Part shown: piece after piece, positions 36,945 to 45,266 of the stretch | Numbering within the stretch: the stretch's first letter is position 1 | Layout of the letters: each line of letters opens with the position of its first letter | Source: Pseudactinotalea terrae | Lineage (GTDB): Bacteria > Actinomycetota > Actinomycetes > Actinomycetales > Beutenbergiaceae | Assembly (NCBI RefSeq): GCF_009733845.1 | Contig: NZ_WNXZ01000001.1 | Location: 806,001-870,000, forward strand | DNA: 64,000 bases | Reading direction: 5' to 3' | Program-made: the position numbers and the translations under genes | The notes under the pieces: generated by a model | Database searches by the model: none | What the model saw: the letters and a program-made list of their open reading frames with translations, nothing else | Told to the model about the DNA's origin: nothing

Positions 36945-39240
36945 CGGGTTCGAGGCGGACGACGACGGACTTCGAGGTGGGCGTGTTGCTCCCCCTCGCG
37001 ACCGAGTCGAGCGGGACGAGCACGTTGGTCTCCGGGTAGTAGGCGGCCGCACAACCGAGCGCGGTGGGGTAGGCGACCACCCGGAAGCCGGGGGCACGCC
37101 GTTCCACGCCGTCGCGCCACTGCGACACGAGGTCGATCACCTGCCCGTCGCTCACGCCGAGACGCCGGATGTCCGCCGGGTTGACGAGCACCACGCGGCG
37201 GCCGTGGTGGATGCCGCGGTAACGGTCGCTGTCACCGTAGATCGTGGTGTTGTACTGGTCGTGGCTGCGCAGCGTCTGGAGCAGCACCCGCCCCTCGGGA
37301 AGCGCAGGGTAGGTGAGCTCGTTGACCTGCAGCTGGGCGCGGCCCGACGGCGTCGGGAAGGTGCGGCTGTCTCGCGGCGGGTGCGGCAGCACGAAGCCTG
37401 CCGGCTCGTCGAGCCTCGCCTCGTAGTCCTCGAAACCGGGGATCACGGCCTCGATGTGACGCCGGATCAGGCGGTAGTCACCCTGCAGCGCGACCCAGTC
37501 GACCCGCGGCGCGCGCGCCGCCAGGCTCTCGCGCGCGAACAGCTCCCCCGCGAGCCCGGCCACGATCGCGACCTCGCTGCGCACGTGCGTCGACGGCGGT
37601 GCCAGCCGGCCGATCGAGGCGTGCACCGCGGACATCGAGTCCTCGACGCTCACGCGCTGCGTCCCGGTGGCCTGCGTGTCGGCATCGGTGCGGCCGAGCG
37701 CGGGCAGGATCAGCGCACGCCTGCCGGTCACCACGTGCGAGCGGTTGAGCTTGGTCGAGACCTGCACCGTGAGCCTGCACCGCCGCATCGCTGCCTCGGT
37801 CACCTCGGTGTCCGGCGTGGCCCGCAGGAAGTTCCCGCCCATCGCCATGAACACGCCGACCTGGCCGTCCCGCATCGCGCGGATCGCCTGCACGGTGTCG
37901 TAGCCGTGCACACGGTTTGAGATGAAGCCGAACTCGGCGTCGAGCCGGTCGTGGAACGGCTCGGGCATGCTCTCGAAGATCCCCATCGTGCGATCGCCCT
38001 GCACGTTGGAGTGACCGCGTACCGGGCACACCCCTGCCCCCGGCCGACCGATGTTGCCCTGCAGCAGCAGCACGTTCGTGATCTCGGCGATCATGTCGAC
38101 CGCGTGCTCGTGCTGGGTCAGCCCCATCGCCCAGCACACGATGCTGGCTCGGGAGCGGACGAACTCCTCCCCCAGCTCACGCACCTGCGCCTCGGTGAGC
38201 CCTGTCGCCGTCTCGATCTCACCCCACGGGACGGTACGGACGTGCGCGAGATACGGCTCGACGCCGTCGCAGTGGTTCGCGAGGAACTCGCGATCCAGCA
38301 CCCCGCCGTCGCGCTCCTCGGCCTCGAGCAGGTGCTTGGCGACGCCGAGGAACAGCCCGAGGTCACCGCCGAGGCGGATCGGCAGGTGCAGGTCGGAGAG
38401 CTTCTCGCCCCGGCCCGCCAGCCCGAGCGGCGACTGCGGGTCCTTGAACTCGATCAGCCCCGCCTCCGGGAGCGGGTTGACCGAGACCATCCGGGCGCCG
38501 TTGCGCTTCGCCCTGGCCAGCGCCGAGAGCATGCGTGGGTGGTTGGTCCCCGGGTTCTGGCCTGCCACCACGATCAGCTTGGCGTCGTAGATGTCCTGCA
38601 GCGACACCGAGCCCTTGCCCACCCCGATGCTCGCGGACAACGCGGTGCCGGAGGACTCGTGGCACATGTTCGAGCAGTCCGGCAGGTTGTTGGTGCCGAA
38701 GCCGCGCACGAACAGCTGGTAGAGGAACGCCGCCTCGTTGGAGGTCCGCCCCGAGGTGTAGAACACCGCCTCGTCGGCGTGCTGCAGGCCCTCCAGCTCG
38801 TCGGCGATGAGGGTGAACGCGTCGTCCCAGGTGATCGGCCGGTAGTGGGTGGCGCCCTCGTCGAGCACCATCGGGTGCGTGATCCGGCCCTGCTGACCCA
38901 GCCAGTAGTCGTCCTGCTCCGCGAGCTCGGCGAGGCTGTGCTCGGCGAAGAAGACAGGGTCCACGCGGCGCGTCGTCGCCTCCTCGGCGACCGCCTTCGC
39001 ACCGTTCTCGCAGAACTCCGCAGGGCTTCGATGGTCGGGGTCGGGCCACGCGCAGCCTGGGCAGTCGAAGCCGTGCTTCTGGTTCACGCGCAGCAGCGTC
39101 CGCGCGGTGCGCACCGGCCCCATCTGGGCGAGCGCGACCTGTATCGCGTGCGCGACAGCCGGCAGCCCGGCGCTCGTGGTGGCGGGGTCGTCGACCCGCA
39201 GACCCGCCTCGTCGATGCCCTGCTCCGGTGCACCCGTCAT
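36919..39240 (-). CDS. FdhF/YdeP-type molybdopterin oxidoreductase
   Basis: A 773-residue molybdopterin-binding protein of the FdhF/YdeP family. An early CPGCAWPDP resembles a Fe-S or metal-binding pair. Motifs typical of the family are SGRTSNEAAFLYQLFVR, CSNMCHESSG, GQNPGTNHPRML, and NRSHVVTGRRALILPALGR. The C-terminal beta-barrel has QYNTTIYGDSDRYRGI. Substrates are not established for YdeP-type enzymes; YdeP itself is tied to acid resistance. The fdhD gene at 42200, needed for molybdenum-cofactor sulfuration in formate dehydrogenases, supports a working cofactor. Confidence 0.88.
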   Translation of the reverse strand: MTGAPEQGIDEAGLRVDDPATTSAGLPAVAHAIQVALAQMGPVRTARTLLRVNQKHGFDCPGCAWPDPDHRSPAEFCENGAKAVAEEATTRRVDPVFFAEHSLAELAEQDDYWLGQQGRITHPMVLDEGATHYRPITWDDAFTLIADELEGLQHADEAVFYTSGRTSNEAAFLYQLFVRGFGTNNLPDCSNMCHESSGTALSASIGVGKGSVSLQDIYDAKLIVVAGQNPGTNHPRMLSALARAKRNGARMVSVNPLPEAGLIEFKDPQSPLGLAGRGEKLSDLHLPIRLGGDLGLFLGVAKHLLEAEERDGGVLDREFLANHCDGVEPYLAHVRTVPWGEIETATGLTEAQVRELGEEFVRSRASIVCWAMGLTQHEHAVDMIAEITNVLLLQGNIGRPGAGVCPVRGHSNVQGDRTMGIFESMPEPFHDRLDAEFGFISNRVHGYDTVQAIRAMRDGQVGVFMAMGGNFLRATPDTEVTEAAMRRCRLTVQVSTKLNRSHVVTGRRALILPALGRTDADTQATGTQRVSVEDSMSAVHASIGRLAPPSTHVRSEVAIVAGLAGELFARESLAARAPRVDWVALQGDYRLIRRHIEAVIPGFEDYEARLDEPAGFVLPHPPRDSRTFPTPSGRAQLQVNELTYPALPEGRVLLQTLRSHDQYNTTIYGDSDRYRGIHHGRRVVLVNPADIRRLGVSDGQVIDLVSQWRDGVERRAPGFRVVAYPTALGCAAAYYPETNVLVPLDSVARGSNTPTSKSVVVRLEPARRSGPRA

Positions 39241-39286
39241 CGGACCCTCCTCGCGCCTGATCCGACCCTAGCCGCTGGTGGTGGAG

Positions 39287-39306
39287 TGTCACCCCCGGGG
39301 TAATCT
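39287..39306 (+). promoter_or_regulatory. Dyad and -10 element in the fdhF/merB-like divergent region
   Basis: ACCCC-C-GGGGT (about 39293-39303) lies between GAG and CTC flanks, overlapping TAATCT at 39301-39306. TAATCT ends seven bases before the ATG of the MerB-like gene, a leaderless geometry. The dyad over the -10 could be an operator. Confidence 0.4.
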
Positions 39307-39313
39307 CCGTCGC

Positions 39314-39994
39314 ATGACCGACGGCGACAGCACGGACGAGGCCCTCCGTGTCGCGATCTACCAGCGTCTGGCCCGCACGGGGGCGGTCGGCCCGCTCGAC
39401 GATCTCGGCCACGAGGTGGGCCTCGAAGACGGCGCACTCCGGGCCGCGCTGCAGCGTCTCGCCGCCGCCCGGCACCTCGTGCTCGACGCCGCCGGCGAGA
39501 TCGTGCTCGCGCACCCGTTCGCGACCCGCAGCTTCGGCTTCTCGGTGATGGGCCGGGACACGCTCTGGTGGGGCGGCTGCGCATGGGACTCCTTCGCGAT
39601 CCCGCACCTGGTCCCGGACGAGCCGGAGGTGCTGGTCGCGACCCGCTGCCCGGCGTGCTCCGCGCCGCTGGCGTGGAACGTCTCGCGCGACGCGCCGCCC
39701 GACGGCCCCGGGATCGCCCACTTCGCCGTACCGATGGCGCAGGCGTGGGACGACGTGGTCCACACCTGCTCGCAGCAGCAGGTCTACTGCGGGCCGCAGT
39801 GCGTCGCGGCGGTGACCGCGCAACACCCGGACTCCCCCGGCGACACCTTCGACCTTGCGACGCTGTGGCGGCTGGCTGCCGGCTGGTACGACGGCCGGCT
39901 CTCCCGCGCCTACCGGCGCCGCGAGCCTGCCGAGGCGGTCGAGTACTTCCGTGCCGCGGGGCTCCGTGGCCGCTTCTGGGGTCTTCCGGACTGA
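39314..39994 (+). CDS. MerB-like organomercurial (alkylmercury) lyase family protein
   Basis: A 226-residue protein with an N-terminal winged-helix-like part (about 8-65) and a MerB-like core. C89 and D92 in GGCAWDSFAIPHL and C152 in VVHTCSQQQ match the MerB catalytic residues Cys96, Asp99 and Cys159 in identity and spacing (3 and 60 residues). MerB cleaves carbon-mercury bonds. An extra RCPAC pair (112, 115) and YCGPQC (about 159-163) may bind metal. No merA, merR or merT is nearby, so the natural substrate is uncertain. The mRNA is probably leaderless. Confidence 0.8.
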   Translation: MTDGDSTDEALRVAIYQRLARTGAVGPLDDLGHEVGLEDGALRAALQRLAAARHLVLDAAGEIVLAHPFATRSFGFSVMGRDTLWWGGCAWDSFAIPHLVPDEPEVLVATRCPACSAPLAWNVSRDAPPDGPGIAHFAVPMAQAWDDVVHTCSQQQVYCGPQCVAAVTAQHPDSPGDTFDLATLWRLAAGWYDGRLSRAYRRREPAEAVEYFRAAGLRGRFWGLPD

Positions 39995-40024
39995 CACCGT
40001 CGGGGTCGACGCGCCGCGGGAACG

Positions 40025-42187
40025 ATGACGGAATCGGGAACAACGCCCCGTCCCGAGCCGTTGGCTTCCTTCGTGCCTTCATCTCTTCCCGACGTCACCG
40101 CCCAGGCCATCCGAGAAGAACAGGACTTCCTCGACGCTGCCGACTCCTGCCGGAAGGACCTGATCGACGAGCTCGGTCTCCAGCTGCGCACCCCAGTCCG
40201 GGACCGCACCGACCACCACCGCCGGGCGATGCTCACGGCACGCGTCCGCGCGCTCACCGAGGCGGACTCGGGCCTCGTCCTGGGCCGCATCGACACCGAC
40301 CACGAGACGACGCACCGCATCGGTCGGGTGGGCATCCCCCGCCCCGACGGCGGCGAGCCGCTCGTGCTGGACTGGCGCGCCGATGCCTCGCGACCGTTCT
40401 ACACCGCGACCGCACTCGACCCGCAGGGGCTGCGCCGCCGTCGCCACATCCGCACCTCGGGCGCCCGGGTCACCGGGGTCGACGACGAGTTCCTCACCGA
40501 GGGCGCCGGTTCCGGCGAGCTCGTGGGTGAGGCGGCGCTGCTCGCGGCCCTCGACGAGGGCCGCACCGGTCACATGGGGACCGCGGTCGCCACCTTGCAG
40601 CGGGAGCAGGACGCGATCGTGCGCGCGAGCGCCGACTCGCCGCTGGTGGTCCAGGGTGGTCCGGGTACCGGCAAGACGGTCGTCGCGCTGCACCGCGTCG
40701 CCTATCTGCTGTTCGCGCGCCCCGAGATCGCGCGTCGCGGGGTGCTGCTGCTCGGGCCGTCGCGGCGCTTCCTGAGCTACGTCGAGCAGGTGCTTCCCGC
40801 CCTCGGCGAGACCGCCGTGGTCTCGACAACGTGCGACGGGCTGGTGCCCGGTGTCGCCACCGAGCGCGACGAGAGCAGGGAGATCGCCGAGATCAAGGGC
40901 CGCGCGCTGTGGTGGGACGCGCTGCGCCGGCACGTGGCCGAGCTGGTCCCGGCCGCTGCGGACCTGGTGCTCGTGCTCGACGGCGAGCCGCACCGGGTCA
41001 GCAGGTCTCGGCTGGCCGGGGTGCTGCGGGGTGCGCTCGCGGGCGATCGTTCCCTGCTCGCCGCCCGCGACGTGGCGTTCGCGCGACTGCGCGACGAGCT
41101 GGTCGAGCGCGTCGTCGAGCGGACGGCGGAGCTGCTCACCTCGGTGGAGGACGGGCTCGAGGAGATCCTCGGCGGCGTCGACGCCGCCCTCGCGAGGGCC
41201 GACGACCGGGGCGTCCGCACCGCCGCGAGCAGCGGCCAGGTCGACGGCGAGCTCTCCGAGGACGACATCGACGAGCTGCGCCGCCGGGTGGAGGCCGACC
41301 CGGGGGTCAGCGCCGCTCTCGAGCGGTGGTGGCCGGTCCAGGATCCACGCCGGGTGCTCACCGACCTCCTGCACGATCCCGCCGCACTCGCGCTGGTGGC
41401 CCCGGAGCTGACGGCCGCGGAGATCGCCGCCGTGGTGGCGGAGCCGGAGGGCCTGTCCTCCAGCGACATCGCCCTGCTGGACGCCGTCATGGCGTTGATC
41501 GGCACCGATCCCGCCGGGCGGCGGGACGACCGCGAGCCGTTCCTCGCTGACCGCGCGGCAGCCGACCACGGCTGGACGTACGGACACGTCGTGATCGACG
41601 AGGCCCAGGAGCTCTCGCCGATGCAGTGGCACATGGCGAGGCGACGTACCCCGACGGGCTCGCTCACCGCCGTCGGGGACATCGATCAGGCCGAGTCGCC
41701 GCACCGGCACACGGACTGGGACGGCGCGGTGGCGCCGGCGCTCGGCAGCCGGTGGCGGCGGGCCGATCTCACGATCTGCTACCGCACGCCACGCGAGGTG
41801 ATGGCGCTCGTCCCGCCGATCCTCGCGCGCGCCGGCAGCCGCAACGAGCCGCCGCGGGCGGTTCGTTCCTCGGGGCACGAGCCGCGCGAGCTCACGATCG
41901 AGGCACCTGGGCTCGTCCCCGCCGTCGTGACGCAGGTCGAGATGCTGAGCGGGGCGTATCCCGGGGGCAGCGTGGGCGTCGTGACCGCGGTCGAGCATCT
42001 CGATCTGCTGCGGACGGCGTTGCCGGGCATGCCCGTCATGTCGGCGCTCGAGGCGAAGGGCCTGGAGTGGGACGCGTGCGTCGTCGTCGACCCCGAGAGC
42101 ATCGCGGCAGAGCCCCGCGGCTGGAACGCGTTGTACGTGGCGACCACGAGGTGCACGCAGGAACTGGTCCAGCTCCACGTGCGGTGA
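40025..42187 (+). CDS. helR: HelR/HelD-type RNA-polymerase-associated helicase-like ATPase
   Basis: A 720-residue UvrD-like superfamily 1 protein with Walker A QGGPGTGKT (about 210-218) and Walker B VIDEAQELS (about 521). The N-terminal coiled coil (about 20-90) and a large insertion between ATPase lobes fit HelD/HelR, which pull RNA polymerase off DNA and, in actinobacteria, can displace rifampicin. I see no Pro-Glu-Asn (PEN) motif of the kind proposed in some HelR loops. Start ATG follows GGGAAC. It overlaps nothing and lies 12 bases before fdhD. Confidence 0.8.
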   Translation: MTESGTTPRPEPLASFVPSSLPDVTAQAIREEQDFLDAADSCRKDLIDELGLQLRTPVRDRTDHHRRAMLTARVRALTEADSGLVLGRIDTDHETTHRIGRVGIPRPDGGEPLVLDWRADASRPFYTATALDPQGLRRRRHIRTSGARVTGVDDEFLTEGAGSGELVGEAALLAALDEGRTGHMGTAVATLQREQDAIVRASADSPLVVQGGPGTGKTVVALHRVAYLLFARPEIARRGVLLLGPSRRFLSYVEQVLPALGETAVVSTTCDGLVPGVATERDESREIAEIKGRALWWDALRRHVAELVPAAADLVLVLDGEPHRVSRSRLAGVLRGALAGDRSLLAARDVAFARLRDELVERVVERTAELLTSVEDGLEEILGGVDAALARADDRGVRTAASSGQVDGELSEDDIDELRRRVEADPGVSAALERWWPVQDPRRVLTDLLHDPAALALVAPELTAAEIAAVVAEPEGLSSSDIALLDAVMALIGTDPAGRRDDREPFLADRAAADHGWTYGHVVIDEAQELSPMQWHMARRRTPTGSLTAVGDIDQAESPHRHTDWDGAVAPALGSRWRRADLTICYRTPREVMALVPPILARAGSRNEPPRAVRSSGHEPRELTIEAPGLVPAVVTQVEMLSGAYPGGSVGVVTAVEHLDLLRTALPGMPVMSALEAKGLEWDACVVVDPESIAAEPRGWNALYVATTRCTQELVQLHVR

Positions 42188-42199
42188 TAGGAACCAGAG

Positions 42200-43024
42200 A
42201 TGGCCAGGAGCACTCGACGCGTCCCCGCGGTCCGGCTGCGCGCTGACGGGACCACCTCGACGCGCCCGGACACGCTCGCGGGCGAGGAGCCGCTGGAGAT
42301 CCGCGTCGACGGCGAGGAGTGGCTGGTCACGATGCGCACGCCCGGCGGCGACGTGGATCTCGTGCACGGGCTGCTGCTGGCCGAGGGCGTGATCACACGG
42401 GCCGACCAGATCCGCCAGGCCACCTACGGGCCCGGTGTCCAGGCCGGCGGGCAGCTCTCCTACAACGTCATGGACGTCGTGCTCGATCACCGGGCCGGGG
42501 CGCGTGCGCCCGAGATGCGGGACCGCGCGGTCTACGTCTCGTCCTCGTGCGGCGTCTGCGGGACGTCCTCGATGGAGGCGGTGGCACGCGAGTCGTCCTA
42601 CCCGGTGGCGGAGGCGACGCTGTCGGTCCCGCTCACGACGCTGCTGGGGCTGCCGGCGGTGTTGCGGGAGTCGCAGCAGCTGTTCGACCGCACGGGCGGG
42701 GCGCACGCAGCGGGCCTGTTCGTGGACGGCGCAACGGTCTGCGTCCGCGAGGACGTGGGGCGGCACAACGCCGTCGACAAGGCGCTCGGCTGGGCGCTCC
42801 GGGAAGGACGGGTGCCGCTGCACGACGCCGTGCTCCAGGTCTCGGGCCGGCTCTCGTACGAGCTGGTGCAGAAGGCGGCGATGGCCGGCGTTCCGGTGCT
42901 GGCGGCCGTGAGCGCTCCGAGCGCGGCAGCCGTCGATCTCGCCGAGGAGGTCGGCATGACGCTGATCGCCTTCTCCCGCGGGCAGAGCCTGTCGGTCTAC
43001 AGCCGGGCCGACCGAGTGATCTGA
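42200..43024 (+). CDS. fdhD: Formate dehydrogenase accessory sulfurtransferase FdhD
   Basis: A 274-residue FdhD. The active-site cysteine pair is in SSSCGVCGTSS, and VREDVGRHNAVDKALG and AFSRGQSLSVYS are family motifs. It passes sulfur to the molybdenum cofactor of FdhF-type enzymes. Its likely client is the oxidoreductase at 36919-39240, although the two genes are separated by a MerB-like gene and helR. Confidence 0.93.
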   Translation: MARSTRRVPAVRLRADGTTSTRPDTLAGEEPLEIRVDGEEWLVTMRTPGGDVDLVHGLLLAEGVITRADQIRQATYGPGVQAGGQLSYNVMDVVLDHRAGARAPEMRDRAVYVSSSCGVCGTSSMEAVARESSYPVAEATLSVPLTTLLGLPAVLRESQQLFDRTGGAHAAGLFVDGATVCVREDVGRHNAVDKALGWALREGRVPLHDAVLQVSGRLSYELVQKAAMAGVPVLAAVSAPSAAAVDLAEEVGMTLIAFSRGQSLSVYSRADRVI

Positions 43025-43069
43025 GTCACGGGTGACGGCGAAGGCCCGCGGTGATGCGATCCTTGCGAC

Positions 43070-45265
43070 ATGCAGATCTGGCCCGGAAGCCCGTACCCCC
43101 TCGGCGCGACCTACGACGGCACGGGGACGAACTTCGCTCTGTTCTCCTACTCGGCTGACACCGTCGAGCTCTGCTTGGTGGACGACGGGCCCGATGGCAC
43201 GCTCACCGAGCAGCGCATCGAGCTGACCGAGGTGGACGCGCACGTGTTCCACGCCTACCTCCCCGGGGTGGCCCCGGGGCAGCGGTACGGCTATCGCGTG
43301 CACGGACCGTACGACCCCGCCAACGGGCACCGCTGCAACCCGGCCAAGCTGCTGCTCGACCCCTACGCCCGCGCGATCGACGGGCAGATCGACGGCGACG
43401 AGTCGCTGTTCTCCTACCGCTTCGACGACCCGACCGCGGCGGTCTCCGCCAAGGGCCTCAACGATGACGACTCGCTCGCCCACACGATGACCTCGGTCGT
43501 CACCACGCCGTTCTTCGACTGGGGCCACGACCGGCCGCCGAACCACGACTACGCGAACACCGTGATCTACGAGGCCCACGTGCGCGGCATGTCGAAGCTG
43601 CACCCCGAGATCCCGGAGGAGATCCGCGGCACCTACGCCGCGCTCGGGCACCCCGCGATGATCCAGCACCTTCAGGAGCTGGGCATCACGGCCATCGAGC
43701 TGATGCCCGTGCACCAGTTCGTGCAGGACCCGCACCTGCAGGAGCGCGGGCAGCGCAACTACTGGGGCTACAACACGATCGGCTTCTTCGCTCCGCACAA
43801 CGACTACGCGGCCTACGGCACGCGCGGCGAGCAGGTGCAGGAGTTCAAGGGCATGGTCAAGGCCCTGCACGAGGCCGACATCGAGGTGATCCTCGACGTC
43901 GTCTACAACCACACCGCCGAGGGCAACCACCTCGGCCCGACGCTGTCCTTCCGCGGCATCGACAACGCCGCGTACTACCGGCTGGTGGACGACGACCAGG
44001 CGCACTACTTCGACACCACCGGGACCGGCAACTCGCTGCTGATGCGCAGCCCCCACGTGCTCCAGCTCATCATGGACTCGCTGCGCTACTGGGTGACCGA
44101 GATGCACGTGGACGGCTTCAGGTTCGACCTCGCTGCGACGCTCGCACGGCAGTTCCACGAGGTCGACCGCTTGAGCGCGTTCTTCGACCTCGTGCACCAG
44201 GACCCGATCGTGTCGCAGGTCAAGCTGATCGCCGAGCCGTGGGACCTCGGACCGGGCGGCTACCAGGTGGGCGGCTTCCCGCCCCTGTGGACCGAGTGGA
44301 ACGGGGCGTACCGCGACACGGTGCGGGACTTCTGGCGCGGCGAGCCGTCGACGCTCGGTGAGTTCGCGAGCAGGATCACCGGGTCGTCGGACCTCTACGA
44401 GCACACCGGGCGCACCCCGATCGCCTCCATCAACTTCGTGACGGCGCACGACGGCTTCACGTTGCGCGACCTCGTGTCGTACAACGAGAAGCACAACGAG
44501 GCCAACGGCGAGGGCGGCAAGGACGGCGAGTCGCACAACCGCTCCTGGAACAGCGGTGTCGAAGGGCCCACGGACGATCCCGAGATCAACGCCTTGCGCG
44601 CCCGCCAGCAGCGCAACTTCCTCACCACGCTGCTGCTCTCGCAGGGCGTACCGATGATCCTTCATGGTGACGAGCTCGGACGCACCCAGAGCGGCAACAA
44701 CAACACCTACGCCCAGGACAGTGAGATCTCCTGGATGAGTTGGGACCTCGACGAGGACCAGCGGGGTCTGCTGGAGTTCACGCGGTCCCTGATCGCGCTG
44801 CGAAGCGACCACCCGGTGCTGCGGCGGCGTCGGTTCTTCAACGGCTCGAGCTCGCACAGCGAGGGCCGCCCCGATCTGCCGGACATCGCCTGGCTCGACA
44901 TCACCGGCGACCCGATGGACGCCGAGGCGTGGAACACCTGGTACGCGAAGTCGGTCGCCGTCTTCATCAACGGCGAGGCGATCGACGAGCCCGACGATCG
45001 TGGCCGCAGGGTCGTGGACGACTCGTTCCTGCTGCTGATCAACGCGGACGCCTCGGACCTGACGTTCGCGCTGCCCGAGACGAGCTACGGCACCAGCTGG
45101 CGCGTGGTGCTCAGCACGGATGAGTCGTCCGGCCTCGAGAAGGAGTACGCCGCCGAGTCCGGCGTACCGGTGACCTCGCGCAGCATCACGGTGCTGTCCC
45201 GGCCCCCGCTCGACCCGGTCACCGCGCCGGATCGGAGCGTCACGACCCCGGTCTCGGGAGCCTGA
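43070..45265 (+). CDS. glgX: Glycogen debranching enzyme GlgX/TreX
   Basis: A 731-residue GH13 isoamylase-type enzyme with an N-terminal CBM48 (about 8-105, NFALFSYSADTVELCL). Catalytic residues are in FRFDLAATLAR (nucleophile Asp), KLIAEPWDLG (acid Glu) and NFVTAHDGFTL. It removes alpha-1,6 branches, supplying linear maltodextrins to TreY and TreZ. Its stop is followed after one base by the treY start. There is no good ribosome-binding site; GATCCT ends six bases before the ATG, a weak leaderless candidate. Confidence 0.94.
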   Translation: MQIWPGSPYPLGATYDGTGTNFALFSYSADTVELCLVDDGPDGTLTEQRIELTEVDAHVFHAYLPGVAPGQRYGYRVHGPYDPANGHRCNPAKLLLDPYARAIDGQIDGDESLFSYRFDDPTAAVSAKGLNDDDSLAHTMTSVVTTPFFDWGHDRPPNHDYANTVIYEAHVRGMSKLHPEIPEEIRGTYAALGHPAMIQHLQELGITAIELMPVHQFVQDPHLQERGQRNYWGYNTIGFFAPHNDYAAYGTRGEQVQEFKGMVKALHEADIEVILDVVYNHTAEGNHLGPTLSFRGIDNAAYYRLVDDDQAHYFDTTGTGNSLLMRSPHVLQLIMDSLRYWVTEMHVDGFRFDLAATLARQFHEVDRLSAFFDLVHQDPIVSQVKLIAEPWDLGPGGYQVGGFPPLWTEWNGAYRDTVRDFWRGEPSTLGEFASRITGSSDLYEHTGRTPIASINFVTAHDGFTLRDLVSYNEKHNEANGEGGKDGESHNRSWNSGVEGPTDDPEINALRARQQRNFLTTLLLSQGVPMILHGDELGRTQSGNNNTYAQDSEISWMSWDLDEDQRGLLEFTRSLIALRSDHPVLRRRRFFNGSSSHSEGRPDLPDIAWLDITGDPMDAEAWNTWYAKSVAVFINGEAIDEPDDRGRRVVDDSFLLLINADASDLTFALPETSYGTSWRVVLSTDESSGLEKEYAAESGVPVTSRSITVLSRPPLDPVTAPDRSVTTPVSGA

Positions 45266-45266
45266 G

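Noticed and set aside
40079-44857. Minus-strand open frame of about 1,590 codons antisense to helR, fdhD and glgX
   Set aside because: Residue composition is Arg/Val/His-rich without any family motif. It is a product of high third-position GC in the plus-strand genes, which are all clearly recognised.
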